64,000 nucleotides of DNA from Puia dinghuensis (GCF_014642875.1 NZ_BMJC01000003.1:682001-746000), one strand, 5' to 3'. Counted from the first letter of the stretch, positions 16,318 to 25,212 are shown. Notes: generated from the letters alone by a model not told the origin. Numbers and translations: made by a program.

Positions 16318-17523
16318 ATGAATCTGTCGAAATCAAAGCTGCTTCGCTTCTGGCATTCCCATTGTCTTTCAATCGTCCTTTTTGCCTATATCCTCATCTC
16401 CATCGTCGCCGCTATGCAAGGGCTGCTGGCAGGGCCGAAGGTCTATGTCCCCGGCGGCCGGCCATATATCGACTACAATAATTTCCGCATCTTCAAATTC
16501 TCCTTTTATCATCTGGTGCAGAATAAGGATATCTACCAGCTCTTCCCGAATGACCACTGGGATCTGTACAAATATTCTCCGGCTTTCGCGCTTTGTTTCG
16601 GACTCCTGTCCTGGATGCCGGACACCATCGGGCTTTTGCTCTGGAATCTGTTCAATTCCCTTTGCCTGTTTGCCGGCATCCGTCTGCTGCCCGGGCTTGA
16701 CGATGAGAAGAAAAGTTATATCCTGTTGTTTTGTCTGCTGGAAATGCTGTTGTCGATACAGAATACGCAGAGCAACGGGCTGATGGCGGGCCTTACCGTT
16801 CTTGCCTTTGCCCTGGCCGAACGCCGGCAGTATATGTTGTCAACCCTTTGCGTCGTTTTCTCGTTCTATATTAAAATCTATGGCGCCCTGGCATTCGTTA
16901 TTTACCTTTTCTACCCCGGTAAGCTCCGTCTGATGGGCTGGACGCTTTTCTGGATGGTCTTCTTTGCGCTCATCCCGCTGGCCGTCGTCAGCGGACCGCA
17001 GTTGCTATTGCTGTACAAGAGCTGGCTACACTTGCTGTTGAATGATCGTTCGGCGTCTACGGGAGTTTCGGTAATGGGGATCATGGTAACCTGGTTCAAT
17101 CTTCCCGGAGCCAAGAACATTGTTACACTGGCCGGCATCCTGCTTTTTTTGTTGCCGTTGCTTTATGTGCGCAAGTACAAAGACCTGTCCTTCCGCCTCC
17201 TTTACCTGGCCTCGGTGCTCATCTGGATGGTGATCTTCAATCACAAGGCCGAGTCACCTACCTATATCATCGCCATGAGCGGCATTGGCATCTGGTATTG
17301 GGCTCAGCGACCCGATGCAGTGAACCGCGTGCTGCTGATACTCTCCTTCCTGCTGATCACGATGTCCGTTTCCGACCTGGTACCGGCGCCGGTGCGGAAT
17401 GAGTTTATCCGGCCCTATGGGATAAAAGCCGTAATGGCGATAGTCGTTTGGTTCAGGATCGTATACGAACAGATCTTTTTATCATATAAACCGGATAGTG
17501 TCGCGGAGGCTCGCACAGTATGA
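16318..17523 (+). CDS. GT87/DUF2029-like membrane glycosyltransferase
   Basis: Polytopic membrane protein of 401 residues with about ten hydrophobic segments. The start is ATG 16318; the frame continues upstream only inside the chitinase gene. The segment YNNFRIFKFSFYHLVQ followed by LYKYSPAFALCFGL resembles the DUF2029/GT87 family, whose known members are polyprenyl-phosphate-mannose dependent mannosyltransferases. The aspartate in YIDYNNF, just after the first helix, fits the usual catalytic acidic position in GT-C enzymes. Its stop overlaps the ATG of the UbiA gene by four bases (ATGA), so it heads the polyketide/prenyl operon. A glycosylated lipid product is therefore conceivable but unproven. 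Confidence 0.75.
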   Translation: MNLSKSKLLRFWHSHCLSIVLFAYILISIVAAMQGLLAGPKVYVPGGRPYIDYNNFRIFKFSFYHLVQNKDIYQLFPNDHWDLYKYSPAFALCFGLLSWMPDTIGLLLWNLFNSLCLFAGIRLLPGLDDEKKSYILLFCLLEMLLSIQNTQSNGLMAGLTVLAFALAERRQYMLSTLCVVFSFYIKIYGALAFVIYLFYPGKLRLMGWTLFWMVFFALIPLAVVSGPQLLLLYKSWLHLLLNDRSASTGVSVMGIMVTWFNLPGAKNIVTLAGILLFLLPLLYVRKYKDLSFRLLYLASVLIWMVIFNHKAESPTYIIAMSGIGIWYWAQRPDAVNRVLLILSFLLITMSVSDLVPAPVRNEFIRPYGIKAVMAIVVWFRIVYEQIFLSYKPDSVAEARTV

Positions 17524-18389
17524 AACAAACCCGATCATCTACGCTGCAGTTATTACGGCTTCCTTTCTCTTTCTTCCTGATGCCGGTATATTGGTTTGCG
17601 CTGAGCCAGGTGGTGGATAAGGACTGGGGACGCGCGCTGCTGATCTTTGTAATACTGCATGGGCTGGTCTATCCTGCCAGCAACGGTTATAACAGCTATA
17701 TGGACAGGGATAGCACACCTATCGGTGGATTGGAACATCCGCCGCAACCGACGCGGACATTATTCCGGGTGACACTGATAATGGACCTGGCAGCGCTGGC
17801 CCTGGGATGTTTTATTGGACTCTATTTCGTAGCCGGACTAGCAGTCTATATTCTTGCATCAAGGGCCTATAGTTATCGGGGCATTCGGTTGAAAAAATAT
17901 CCCATCATCGGCTGGCTGACAGTGATCAGCTGCCAGGGTGCACTCATCTTTTTCCTGGTATACCAGGGCAGCCATAAAGCAGGAATATGGGCGGATACCT
18001 TGGATGTGGCGCCGGCAATGCTTGCCGCTTCCCTGTTACTCGGCGGCTTTTATCCTTTAACACAAATTTATCAGCATGAGGCCGACCGGCAGGATGGGGT
18101 GAGGACCCTGAGTCTGGTGCTTGGCTACCGGGGCAGCTTTATATTCACGGGACTCATCTATGGGGTTGCTTTTTTCGTCCTGGCCTATTATTTTCTGAGT
18201 ACGCTGCAGATCAGAGAATTTCAGGTACTGGCAACCTGTATGCTGCCTGTGATCGTTTATTTTCTGATATGGGCTGTTAAAGTATGGCGGGACCCGGCGG
18301 CGGCAAATTTTAACAATACCATGCGAATGAATATCCTAGCTTCGATTTGCACCAATGCCGGTTTCATCGCAGTACTGGTGATGGGGTAA
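17520..18389 (+). CDS. UbiA-family prenyltransferase
   Basis: Intramembrane aromatic prenyltransferase of 289 residues with about eight helices. The first Asp-rich motif is NGYNSYMDRD (residues 55-64), the second YQHEADRQDGVRT; both should bind Mg and the prenyl diphosphate. Overall it is not the canonical UbiA or MenA; a secondary role is suggested by its position between a membrane glycosyltransferase (4-base overlap) and a type III polyketide synthase (17-base gap). It may prenylate the phenolic product of the downstream synthase. Alternatives are prenylation of a quinone head group or of a polyprenyl carrier. Confidence 0.85.
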   Translation: MKQTRSSTLQLLRLPFSFFLMPVYWFALSQVVDKDWGRALLIFVILHGLVYPASNGYNSYMDRDSTPIGGLEHPPQPTRTLFRVTLIMDLAALALGCFIGLYFVAGLAVYILASRAYSYRGIRLKKYPIIGWLTVISCQGALIFFLVYQGSHKAGIWADTLDVAPAMLAASLLLGGFYPLTQIYQHEADRQDGVRTLSLVLGYRGSFIFTGLIYGVAFFVLAYYFLSTLQIREFQVLATCMLPVIVYFLIWAVKVWRDPAAANFNNTMRMNILASICTNAGFIAVLVMG

Positions 18390-18406
18390 AATTTTAAACA
18401 CATCTA

Positions 18407-19498
18407 TTGAGTAAGATCATCTCCATCGGAACGGCAGTGCCTGCCCACCGGCATCGACAGGAAGACATCCTGCCCTTTATGCAGAAGATTTACGGCCTGG
18501 AAATCGAAGCCAGCCGAAAATTGAAATTCCTTTACCATCAAAGCGGCATCGGGACACGATATTCGGTGATTCCAGACTACTCACGGCCCGCCAGGCAATG
18601 GCAGTTCTATCCGCCTACGGAGAACCTGGAGCCTTTCCCTTCGCTGGAATTGCGGATGAAATGGTACCGGGACCATGCGGCGCCTTTGTCGCTGTCGGCT
18701 ATCCGTAATTGCCTGGAAGGTGTGTTGGACGCCCGGGAGATAACCCATCTGATAACGGTGAGCTGTACAGGCATGAGCGCGCCGGGGCTTGATCTGGAAT
18801 TGGTGGCCGCCCTCGGATTGCCACCCACGGTGTTCAGAACTTCGGTCAACTTCATGGGTTGCTATGGCGCTGTACATGGCCTGAAGCTGGCGCATGCGCT
18901 GGCGGCGGCTGACACCGGGGCACGCATCCTGGTCGTATGTACGGAGCTATGTACCCTCCATTTCCAGCAAGAGTCGACGCTGGACAATATCCTGTCGAGT
19001 CTGTTGTTCGCAGATGGTTCGGCCGCCACCCTGGTAGTATCGGATGAGCATCCGGGAAAGGGTCTGCGGCTGAAACAATTCTATTCGGAGATAGCACCTG
19101 AGGGACAGCAGGCCATGACCTGGGACCTCTCTTCGACGGGGTTCCGGATGACGCTCACCGGATATGTAACCGATGTCATCCGTGCAGACTTTGCGGGACT
19201 GGTGCAAAACGCCCTTAAAAAGTGGGGTATCGGGCAACAACAGGTGACACATTGGTGTGTACATCCGGGCGGTAAAAAGATCCTGGATGCCATTTATAGC
19301 AGCCTCACTTTTACAAACGGCCATTTGGACCATAGCTATGCTGTCCTGGAGCAGTTTGGGAATATGTCTTCTCCCACCATCCTCTTTGTGTTGCAACGCA
19401 TCCTGGAAGACCTGAACGATAATCAGCCAAATTGTATATTCGGGGCGGCTTTTGGTCCGGGACTTACCATGGAGACCTTTATCGCGGAGAGTAATTAA
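18407..19498 (+). CDS. Type III polyketide synthase (chalcone/stilbene synthase family)
   Basis: Homodimeric ketosynthase of 363 residues making polyketides directly from CoA esters. The catalytic triad is visible: Cys152 in NFMGCYGAVHG, His286 in WCVHPGGKK and Asn319 in FGNMSSPT. TTG at 18407 gives the family-like N-terminus MSKIISIGTAVP; no better start is in range. The downstream genes encode a methyltransferase and a flavoprotein, the same enzyme set as the Streptomyces srsA-srsB-srsC phenolic-lipid operon (known from the literature by name). Starter and chain length cannot be read from sequence; an alkylresorcinol or alkylpyrone is the natural guess. Confidence 0.92.
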   Translation: MSKIISIGTAVPAHRHRQEDILPFMQKIYGLEIEASRKLKFLYHQSGIGTRYSVIPDYSRPARQWQFYPPTENLEPFPSLELRMKWYRDHAAPLSLSAIRNCLEGVLDAREITHLITVSCTGMSAPGLDLELVAALGLPPTVFRTSVNFMGCYGAVHGLKLAHALAAADTGARILVVCTELCTLHFQQESTLDNILSSLLFADGSAATLVVSDEHPGKGLRLKQFYSEIAPEGQQAMTWDLSSTGFRMTLTGYVTDVIRADFAGLVQNALKKWGIGQQQVTHWCVHPGGKKILDAIYSSLTFTNGHLDHSYAVLEQFGNMSSPTILFVLQRILEDLNDNQPNCIFGAAFGPGLTMETFIAESN

Positions 19499-19507
19499 TG
19501 TTATCGT

Positions 19508-20230
19508 ATGCCTGGCAAACCTGATTTTTCAAGGCGAAGCTATGAAAAGGAATTGCTGGACGGTGAGGGACTGCCATTTCCGGATATCGAAAGAAATATG
19601 CTGGAACTGGATTTTATCAACACCTGGCTGGGAGGGCATGCCATCAGCATAAGCGGTCTGGCTGATCTCGCCCGCGGGCGGCGACGGCTACACCTCTGCG
19701 AGATCGGTTGTGGCGGTGGGGACAATCTGCGGGTGCTTCACCGATGGTGCAGGAAGCGGGGCATCGAAGTACGGGTAACCGGCATCGACAGCAATGCCGA
19801 CTGCTTAACGGTAGCCCGGCAACGATGGGTTGGTGACAATGCCACGTGGGTGCATGCTGACTACCGGGATGTGTCGTTCACCGAGGGGAAGCCGGATATT
19901 CTATTTTCTTCCTTGTTCTGTCATCATTTTACGGACGAAGAGCTTATATTTCAGCTTCGGTGGATGGAAGAACAGACAGCGATAGGATGGTTTATCAACG
20001 ACCTGCAACGGCATCCGGTGGCGTATCACGCGATCAGGCTGCTGACGACCTGGTTCTCGGCGTCCTACCTGGTAAAGAATGATGCCCCTTTGTCGGTGTT
20101 GCGGGGTTTTAGCCGGCGGGAGTGGGAAGACCTGTTACGGCAGGCGGGCGCCGGCGCTTATTCGTTGAGGTGGAAATGGGCTTTCCGCTGGTTGATCGTA
20201 CACAAATCTATATGCATGACGTCATCATAG
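19508..20230 (+). CDS. SAM-dependent methyltransferase of the polyketide operon
   Basis: Class I Rossmann methyltransferase of 240 residues. Motif I is LCEIGCGGGDNL (about 63-74), followed by the acidic ribose-binding loop GIDSNADCL and LFSSLFCHHF in the motif IV region. It starts 9 bases after the polyketide synthase and overlaps the next gene by 19 bases, indicating tight coupling. The likely substrate is a phenolic or quinone hydroxyl or ring carbon on the polyketide product, by analogy with SrsB-type enzymes. Its C-terminus (about 180-240) contains two hydrophobic stretches that could associate with the membrane where a lipid substrate would sit. Confidence 0.85.
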   Translation: MPGKPDFSRRSYEKELLDGEGLPFPDIERNMLELDFINTWLGGHAISISGLADLARGRRRLHLCEIGCGGGDNLRVLHRWCRKRGIEVRVTGIDSNADCLTVARQRWVGDNATWVHADYRDVSFTEGKPDILFSSLFCHHFTDEELIFQLRWMEEQTAIGWFINDLQRHPVAYHAIRLLTTWFSASYLVKNDAPLSVLRGFSRREWEDLLRQAGAGAYSLRWKWAFRWLIVHKSICMTSS

Positions 20231-21336
20231 CAGGGGGTGGCCTGGCGGGGCTCGGGCTTTCGATCCAATTGGTCAGGGCCGGCTATCGCGTAGCCGTTTT
20301 TGAGAAAGAGGCCTATCCGTTTCACAAGGTCTGCGGAGAATATATCAGCCTGGAAAGCTGGAATTTCCTGGAGGAACTGGGTTTGCCCCTTAGCGACTGG
20401 AACCTCCCCATCATCCACACCCTGTTGATGTCGGCTCCCAATGGCCGGTCGCTGCAGCAGGAATTGCCGCTTGGTGGTTTTGGCATCAGCCGCTACCGGC
20501 TCGATGCCGCGATGGCGGAGATAGCCCGGTCGGAAGGGGTTGAATTATATGAATCGACACGGGTGACAGATATTTCATTCCAACGGAACAGCTTTACCGT
20601 TGAGACGAGCGGTGGAACTTTTTCGGCCAGGGTAGCCTGTGGAACATACGGGAAGCGAAGCAACCTCGATGTCCGCTGGAAGCGCGCCTTTATCCGGAAG
20701 AAGTCCACCAGGCTAAATAATTATGTGGGGGTCAAATATCATGTCAAGGCCAGTGTTCCCGCTGACCAGATAGAGCTGCACCATTTTCCTAATGGGTATT
20801 GCGGCATCTCGAAGGTGGAAGAAGACCGTTACTGTCTTTGTTATATGACAACGGCCGCCAATCTCCAGGCGTGCGGCAATTCCATTCCGGAAATGGAAGC
20901 AACCATCCTCCGCACCAATCCGTACCTGGATGAGTTGTTCGCTAAAACAGAGCGGCTCTTTCAACAGCCGGTGACGATCGCCCAGATAAGCTTTGAGAAA
21001 AAGACGCAGGTGGAAGACCATGTTTTGCTCATCGGAGATGCGGCCGGAATGGCGCCACCCCTGTCCGGCAACGGGATGAGCATGGCCCTGCATGGCAGCA
21101 AGATCGCATTTGGCTGTATAGACGACTTTTTAAAGGGCGAAATAGCCCGCTATCAGCTTGAACAGGAGTGGATCGACCGGTGGAACAGCCAATTCGGCTG
21201 GCGACTGTGGATGGGGCGATTCTTACAACGTTGGTTTAGTACTGTGTTGCGTACAAATCTTTTATTATATTCGCTGAAACCATTTCCAAAAGTGGTTTCG
21301 TTCTTGATCAGGCAAACGCATGGTCAACCGTTTTAA
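20212..21336 (+). CDS. FAD-dependent oxidoreductase/hydroxylase of the polyketide operon
   Basis: Flavoprotein of the PHBH/geranylgeranyl-reductase-like superfamily, about 374 residues from ATG 20212. That start yields MHDVIIAGGGLAGLGLS, the dinucleotide-binding GxGxxG loop at the very N-terminus, and overlaps the methyltransferase gene by 19 bases. The second FAD motif is LIGDAAGMAPPLSGNGMSMA. KVCGEYIS near residue 40 matches the substrate-side loop of this subgroup. In the operon it may hydroxylate or oxidise the aromatic ring to a quinone, as SrsC does, or reduce a prenyl chain, as geranylgeranyl reductases do. Sequence alone does not decide between these. Confidence 0.87.
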   Translation: MHDVIIAGGGLAGLGLSIQLVRAGYRVAVFEKEAYPFHKVCGEYISLESWNFLEELGLPLSDWNLPIIHTLLMSAPNGRSLQQELPLGGFGISRYRLDAAMAEIARSEGVELYESTRVTDISFQRNSFTVETSGGTFSARVACGTYGKRSNLDVRWKRAFIRKKSTRLNNYVGVKYHVKASVPADQIELHHFPNGYCGISKVEEDRYCLCYMTTAANLQACGNSIPEMEATILRTNPYLDELFAKTERLFQQPVTIAQISFEKKTQVEDHVLLIGDAAGMAPPLSGNGMSMALHGSKIAFGCIDDFLKGEIARYQLEQEWIDRWNSQFGWRLWMGRFLQRWFSTVLRTNLLLYSLKPFPKVVSFLIRQTHGQPF

Positions 21337-21436
21337 TGATCCTTTTCTCCTGTTGAGGCGACAGCCGTAACCCTATATCCCACCGAAAAAGCCGCCCAAT
21401 CAATTGACTGCTATTGAATTGCAAACTCTTAAGACC

Positions 21437-22888
21437 ATGAAATTCAGGGGGGTATTTTTTGCTTTATTGATCTGTACGTTTGGGGCGACCGCGCAGGACT
21501 ATCAGGCCATCAACGGGTCGCCTTATGCTGGTTCGATGGGGGTAGCCAATAATCCGGCCACCATCCTGAGTACCCCTTATCCCTGGGATATTACTGTTTT
21601 TTCGGTGCAGGTCAAGAATACCACCAATGCCATCACCTTCACTAACTTGTCCTATCTCACCCATGGAGATACGCTTGGTTACAGCTGGACCAACGGGCCG
21701 CTGAAGCGGTACGCTTCCTTCAATTATAATGTTCATCTCCTGAATGTCAGGCTCGCGCTTGACCGTAAGCAGGCCATATCCTTTGGCGCCAACCTGCGGG
21801 GATATGGTTCCGTGCGCACGGGCGTAGTCAACTACAACGATACGTTGCAGGATATGAACCAGTTCTTTAGCATCAATGAGGGCAATAGCTACCAGGCGAG
21901 CGTCGTGTCCAGCAGTTGGCTGGAATTGTATGGCACCTATAGCCGGACGATGTGGGATGACGAATATGGCCGGTTGAATGCGGGTGTCACCCTTCATGCC
22001 ATGCGGGGTATCTCGGGGGCGTATGCGCAATTGACCAATGGCGCGGTGAGGCGTAACGCGCTGGATAGCACGACCATCTATTCGCTGGCGGGTGGCAAAG
22101 CGATCTATGGGTATTCTGCCAATTATGATCTATGGCATAATAACAACAGCACCACCAAGAATCTGAATGATTTTTTGACGCATACGCAGGGAGGGGCGGC
22201 CATCGACCTTGGGGTGGAATACCTGGTAAAATCGCAAAACGTCCATGTCTTTGGCGATGAAGACGATTATTACGATTATGAGTGGAAGCTCGGCGCCGCC
22301 TTGATGGACATCGGGGCGAATATGTACGATTATGGAATAGAGAGCAGGGCCGTGAGCAATCCCAAAACCACTACATCGGATATCGATCTCAACGAGAAAT
22401 TCAATTATGTCAAAAGCTTTGCCGCTTTCAACGACAGTCTTGCCACCGTTGTCAATACGATGACCAAGCTGAGAGGTCATTTCCGCATCTGGAACCCGGC
22501 GAGGCTGGTGCTAAATGTCGACCGGCCGCTACCCAACCATTTTGCCCTGAATACCGAACTAACCCTCAACCTTGGCGGGAACAACATGGGACAACGGTTG
22601 TTTACCAAGGAGATCACTTTGCTGGCGGTTACCCCCAGGTGGGAGACCAGGCGCCTTGGCGGCTATCTGCCAATAACGGTGACCACGGATGGCAAGGTAT
22701 GGATCGGCGGCGCCTTTAAGGCAGGCCCCCTGTTGTTGGGCTTTCATAACTGGGGCGATGTCTTTTCGAAGAGCAAGTCGCAGAACGGGGGTTTCTATCT
22801 CGCGCTGGTGATCCGGCCGGGCAAAGGAGGATTCTCCTTCAAGGAGCCTAAAGAATATACCTGTCCGAAGAATGGAACGGTAAAGTAA
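21437..22888 (+). CDS. DUF5723-like secreted outer-membrane protein
   Basis: Protein of about 483 residues. I place the start at ATG 21437, giving signal peptide MKFRGVFFALLICTFGATAQ; the upstream in-frame extension is not signal-like. Alternating short hydrophobic strands rich in Tyr, Asn and Gly run through the whole length (for example NVRLALDRKQAISFGANLRG), as in outer-membrane beta-barrels. The opening NGSPYAGSMGVANNPATI resembles the DUF5723 family of Bacteroidota, whose function is unknown. It lies 100 bases after the flavoprotein gene, so it may be a separate unit. No enzymatic motif is seen. Confidence 0.75.
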   Translation: MKFRGVFFALLICTFGATAQDYQAINGSPYAGSMGVANNPATILSTPYPWDITVFSVQVKNTTNAITFTNLSYLTHGDTLGYSWTNGPLKRYASFNYNVHLLNVRLALDRKQAISFGANLRGYGSVRTGVVNYNDTLQDMNQFFSINEGNSYQASVVSSSWLELYGTYSRTMWDDEYGRLNAGVTLHAMRGISGAYAQLTNGAVRRNALDSTTIYSLAGGKAIYGYSANYDLWHNNNSTTKNLNDFLTHTQGGAAIDLGVEYLVKSQNVHVFGDEDDYYDYEWKLGAALMDIGANMYDYGIESRAVSNPKTTTSDIDLNEKFNYVKSFAAFNDSLATVVNTMTKLRGHFRIWNPARLVLNVDRPLPNHFALNTELTLNLGGNNMGQRLFTKEITLLAVTPRWETRRLGGYLPITVTTDGKVWIGGAFKAGPLLLGFHNWGDVFSKSKSQNGGFYLALVIRPGKGGFSFKEPKEYTCPKNGTVK

Positions 22889-22903
22889 TTTTCCGTATTT
22901 ATG
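22876..22903 (+). promoter_or_regulatory. Promoter-like element duplicated in front of tandem paralogues (copy 1)
   Basis: ACGGTAA, then ATTTTCCGTATTTATGC, lies directly before the ATG at 22908. The same arrangement recurs before the next gene (23699-23722). TATTTATG (22896-22903) is one base from the TAnnTTTG consensus and ends four bases before the ATG, so the message would be almost leaderless. Confidence 0.5.
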
Positions 22904-22907
22904 CATC

Positions 22908-23690
22908 ATGCTCCTGACCAAAACCTCTCGCGTGACGGCCATTTCAGGCCTGTTGTTGTTATTCATGTCCCTATCTTCCCGGGCTCAGATCTACCGGAAT
23001 GAAAAGCTCACCTTTCTTGATGGATCGGGCAATCCTACCAAAGAAAAAAAGGCGGTAACCTTTCGGCAGGTCGTCAAAATGGATGACACTTTATGGGAGA
23101 TCAACCTGTACCAAAAGGGGGGTCCCCGCATCCGTTCGATGCAGTCGGGCGACCCTGACGGCCATATGTTGAATGGCCGGTATATTACGTATACATTTTT
23201 GGGTGATGCCGATACGGTAGGAACCTATTCCAAAGGCCGGCGGGAGGGATACTGGCGGGTGTTTACCCGTGATGGCCGGATAGTGCGGGTAATGTGGTAT
23301 AAAGAAGGCACCCTGCTCTGGACAAAGGACAGCGTGGAATGGAAACAGCAATTGCAACTGTACGAAGCCTTTGTGCCTATGAAAGGGGAAGTGGGGCCGG
23401 AATTCCCGGGCGGACCGGCAGCCTGGTTGGCCTATCTGCATAAAAATCTGCGCTATCCCGATATGGCGTTTAAAAACAGGGTAGAGGGAGATGTGATCAT
23501 CGCCTTTCTTGTTGATGAAGATGGAATGGTATCGCTCGATGATGTTTGGGTTGCCCGATCGGTAGAATACGATCTTGACGGCGAGGCCCTGCGGATCATC
23601 TACCGGAGCCCGGACTGGGAGCCGGCCAAAATGGATGGTAAACCCGTCAGATCGTATAGGGAACAGCCCATCTTATTCAAATTGCATTAA
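22908..23690 (+). CDS. Secreted protein with TonB-type C-terminal domain (paralogue 1)
   Basis: A 260-residue protein. The N-terminal segment to about residue 26 is signal-peptide-like (ISGLLLLFMSLSSRAQ). The central part has a MORN/toxin-antitoxin-system-like repeat feel (GRYITYTFLGDADTVGTYSK, then GRREGYWRVF). The C-terminus carries the TonB C-domain pattern: EFPGGPAAWLAYLHKNLRYP, a GDVIIAFLVDEDG strand and DWEPAKMDGKPV. Unlike true TonB it has no retained N-terminal anchor or Pro-rich spacer, so it probably does not energise a receptor in the usual way. The next gene is a clear paralogue with the same upstream sequence. Confidence 0.8.
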   Translation: MLLTKTSRVTAISGLLLLFMSLSSRAQIYRNEKLTFLDGSGNPTKEKKAVTFRQVVKMDDTLWEINLYQKGGPRIRSMQSGDPDGHMLNGRYITYTFLGDADTVGTYSKGRREGYWRVFTRDGRIVRVMWYKEGTLLWTKDSVEWKQQLQLYEAFVPMKGEVGPEFPGGPAAWLAYLHKNLRYPDMAFKNRVEGDVIIAFLVDEDGMVSLDDVWVARSVEYDLDGEALRIIYRSPDWEPAKMDGKPVRSYREQPILFKLH

Positions 23691-23698
23691 GTTGATTT

Positions 23699-23722
23699 TA
23701 CGGTAATTTTTCCGTACTTATG
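23699..23722 (+). promoter_or_regulatory. Promoter-like element duplicated in front of tandem paralogues (copy 2)
   Basis: TACGGTAATTTTTCCGTAC forms an inverted repeat TACGG/CCGTA and continues into TTATGCGCC before the ATG at 23727. TTG (23692-23694), about 20 bases and TACTTATG approximate a Bacteroidota promoter. It aligns with copy 1 at 22876-22903. Confidence 0.5.
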
Positions 23723-23726
23723 CGCC

Positions 23727-24548
23727 ATGACCTATAGAATTACCCCTTTCCGGACGGCCGCGTCGGGCCTGGTCCTGATGCTGTTATCATTATCTTCCCT
23801 TGCGCAGTCCTATAAGAATGAAAAGCTCATCTGGCGCGACGAGAACGGCCAGCAGTGCAAAGAAAAAAATGCCGCCCTTCTCCTGCAAACAGTGCAGGTT
23901 GACGATACGCTATGGGAAACGAATCTCTACCGGATAGACGGCCCCCGCGTCGTTTCCTTCCAAAGTAATACGGCCGATGGTACGATGCTGAACGGAAGAT
24001 ATATTACCTACAGTTTCCGTGGTCAGGTGGATACCTTTGGAAACTATCATAATGGGAAGCGCACTGGCTACTGGTCGATCCACACGGACGGGTTGCATGG
24101 CAGCATATTTGTCGCGCAACAATTCTATTCCAATGGAGAGTTGATCTGGCAAAAAGATACGCTTCAGCTCCATCGGGAAAGGGATAGCATCAAGGTTGCC
24201 TCGGACAAGGAAGAAATCCAAACAAAGGTAGAGATCGAGTCTGAATTTCCTGGTGGCCCCGCAGCCTGGCTCAGATTCCTGAATCATAATTTGCGTTATC
24301 CGGACGAAGCTGTCAAGAAGGGATTGATGGGGCAACCCGTAGTGGAATTTATAGTCGACAAAACAGGGTTTATCGCACCGGCCTCCATCTGGATGGACCA
24401 ATCGATCGCCTATCCCCTCGATAAAGAGACGATGCGGGTCATCGCCCTCAGCGGCAAATGGACCCCTGCAGTGCAAAACGGCAGGCAGGTCAGATCTTAT
24501 AAGCGGCAACCGATCGTTTTCAAAATGGAGGTCATCAATAGAAAATAA
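23727..24548 (+). CDS. Secreted protein with TonB-type C-terminal domain (paralogue 2)
   Basis: Paralogue of the preceding gene, 273 residues, alignable end to end: signal peptide ending LLSLSSLAQSYKNEKL, the GRYITYSFRGQVDTFGNY repeat block, then ESEFPGGPAAWLRFLNHNLR and WTPAVQNGRQVRSYKRQPI. It has a longer charged insert before the TonB-type domain (about residues 150-170). As with its neighbour, no anchor remains after signal cleavage. Tandem duplication including the upstream element is the simplest history. Function is unknown; a cell-envelope role is likely. Confidence 0.8.
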   Translation: MTYRITPFRTAASGLVLMLLSLSSLAQSYKNEKLIWRDENGQQCKEKNAALLLQTVQVDDTLWETNLYRIDGPRVVSFQSNTADGTMLNGRYITYSFRGQVDTFGNYHNGKRTGYWSIHTDGLHGSIFVAQQFYSNGELIWQKDTLQLHRERDSIKVASDKEEIQTKVEIESEFPGGPAAWLRFLNHNLRYPDEAVKKGLMGQPVVEFIVDKTGFIAPASIWMDQSIAYPLDKETMRVIALSGKWTPAVQNGRQVRSYKRQPIVFKMEVINRK

Positions 24549-24592
24549 ACTTTCAGTAAATTTTGAAAGTTCAAAAAGTTTACCTAGCTTTG
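24549..24592 (+). promoter_or_regulatory. GbsR-type gene promoter overlapped by a composite operator
   Basis: TTTTG (24561-24565), 19 bases and TAGCTTTG (24585-24592) form a full Bacteroidota promoter ending three bases before ATG 24596. ACTTTCA (24549-24555) and TGAAAGT (24564-24570) form an inverted repeat with an 8-base gap, continuing into TTCAAAA. The same layout recurs at 25213-25239. Confidence 0.75.
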
Positions 24593-24595
24593 GTC

Positions 24596-25111
24596 ATGCA
24601 ATTAGCAGAAGCAAAAGCCCGATTCATAGCCGACTGGGGGCGATTTGGAACCAATTGGGGGATAAACCGGACGATGGCGCAAATCCATGCGCTGTTGCTG
24701 GTGAGCCCCGACCCGCTTAGCGCGGATGAAGTGATGGAGCAGCTGGCGATCAGCCGGGGGAATGCGAATATGAACCTGCGGGAGCTCATCGATTGGGGCC
24801 TGGTGCAGAAGGTGCTTGTCCCGGGTGAAAGAAAAGAGTTCTTTTCAGCCGAGAAGGACATCTGGAAGGTGGCCCGGCAGATTGTAAAAGAAAGGAAGAA
24901 AAGAGAGCTCGATCAGATGCTGCCGGTGTTGAAAGAGTTGAGCGATGTAGAGGGCGACAAACGGGACAAGGGGGTGAAGACTTTTACCGAGACGATCAAT
25001 AATATCCGGAAATTCAGTGAGCAGGCGGACAAGGCGCTCGATACGATGATCAAGGCGGATGAGCACTGGTTCCTGGGTAGCCTGGTCAAATTTTTTGCAG
25101 GGAAGAATTGA
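24596..25111 (+). CDS. GbsR/MarR-family transcriptional regulator
   Basis: Winged-helix regulator of 171 residues from ATG 24596. The start gives MQLAEAKARFIADWGRFGTN, the usual beginning of this family; an upstream TTG frame would include the promoter. The HTH region reads PLSADEVMEQLAISRGNANM, then LRELIDWGLVQKV. A helical C-terminus with KFSEQADKALDTMIK probably mediates dimerisation. Its promoter carries an inverted repeat repeated in front of the gene at 25260, so it likely regulates itself and the following lipid-type operon. Related GbsR proteins respond to choline or betaine, but nothing here points to that ligand. Confidence 0.87.
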   Translation: MQLAEAKARFIADWGRFGTNWGINRTMAQIHALLLVSPDPLSADEVMEQLAISRGNANMNLRELIDWGLVQKVLVPGERKEFFSAEKDIWKVARQIVKERKKRELDQMLPVLKELSDVEGDKRDKGVKTFTETINNIRKFSEQADKALDTMIKADEHWFLGSLVKFFAGKN

Positions 25112-25212
25112 TAGGGGCCGGAAGACCGGGTGCGCTGCGAAAGGAGATGCCGGGATGCAGGCGCAGTGTAGGAATAAAGTAAGCCGTTATGCGGCTTTTA
25201 TTTGGCGAATAT

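Noticed and set aside
25112-25212. Gap after the GbsR gene considered as a hidden small gene
   Set aside because: No start with a sensible reading frame; only the operator copy beyond it is supportable.
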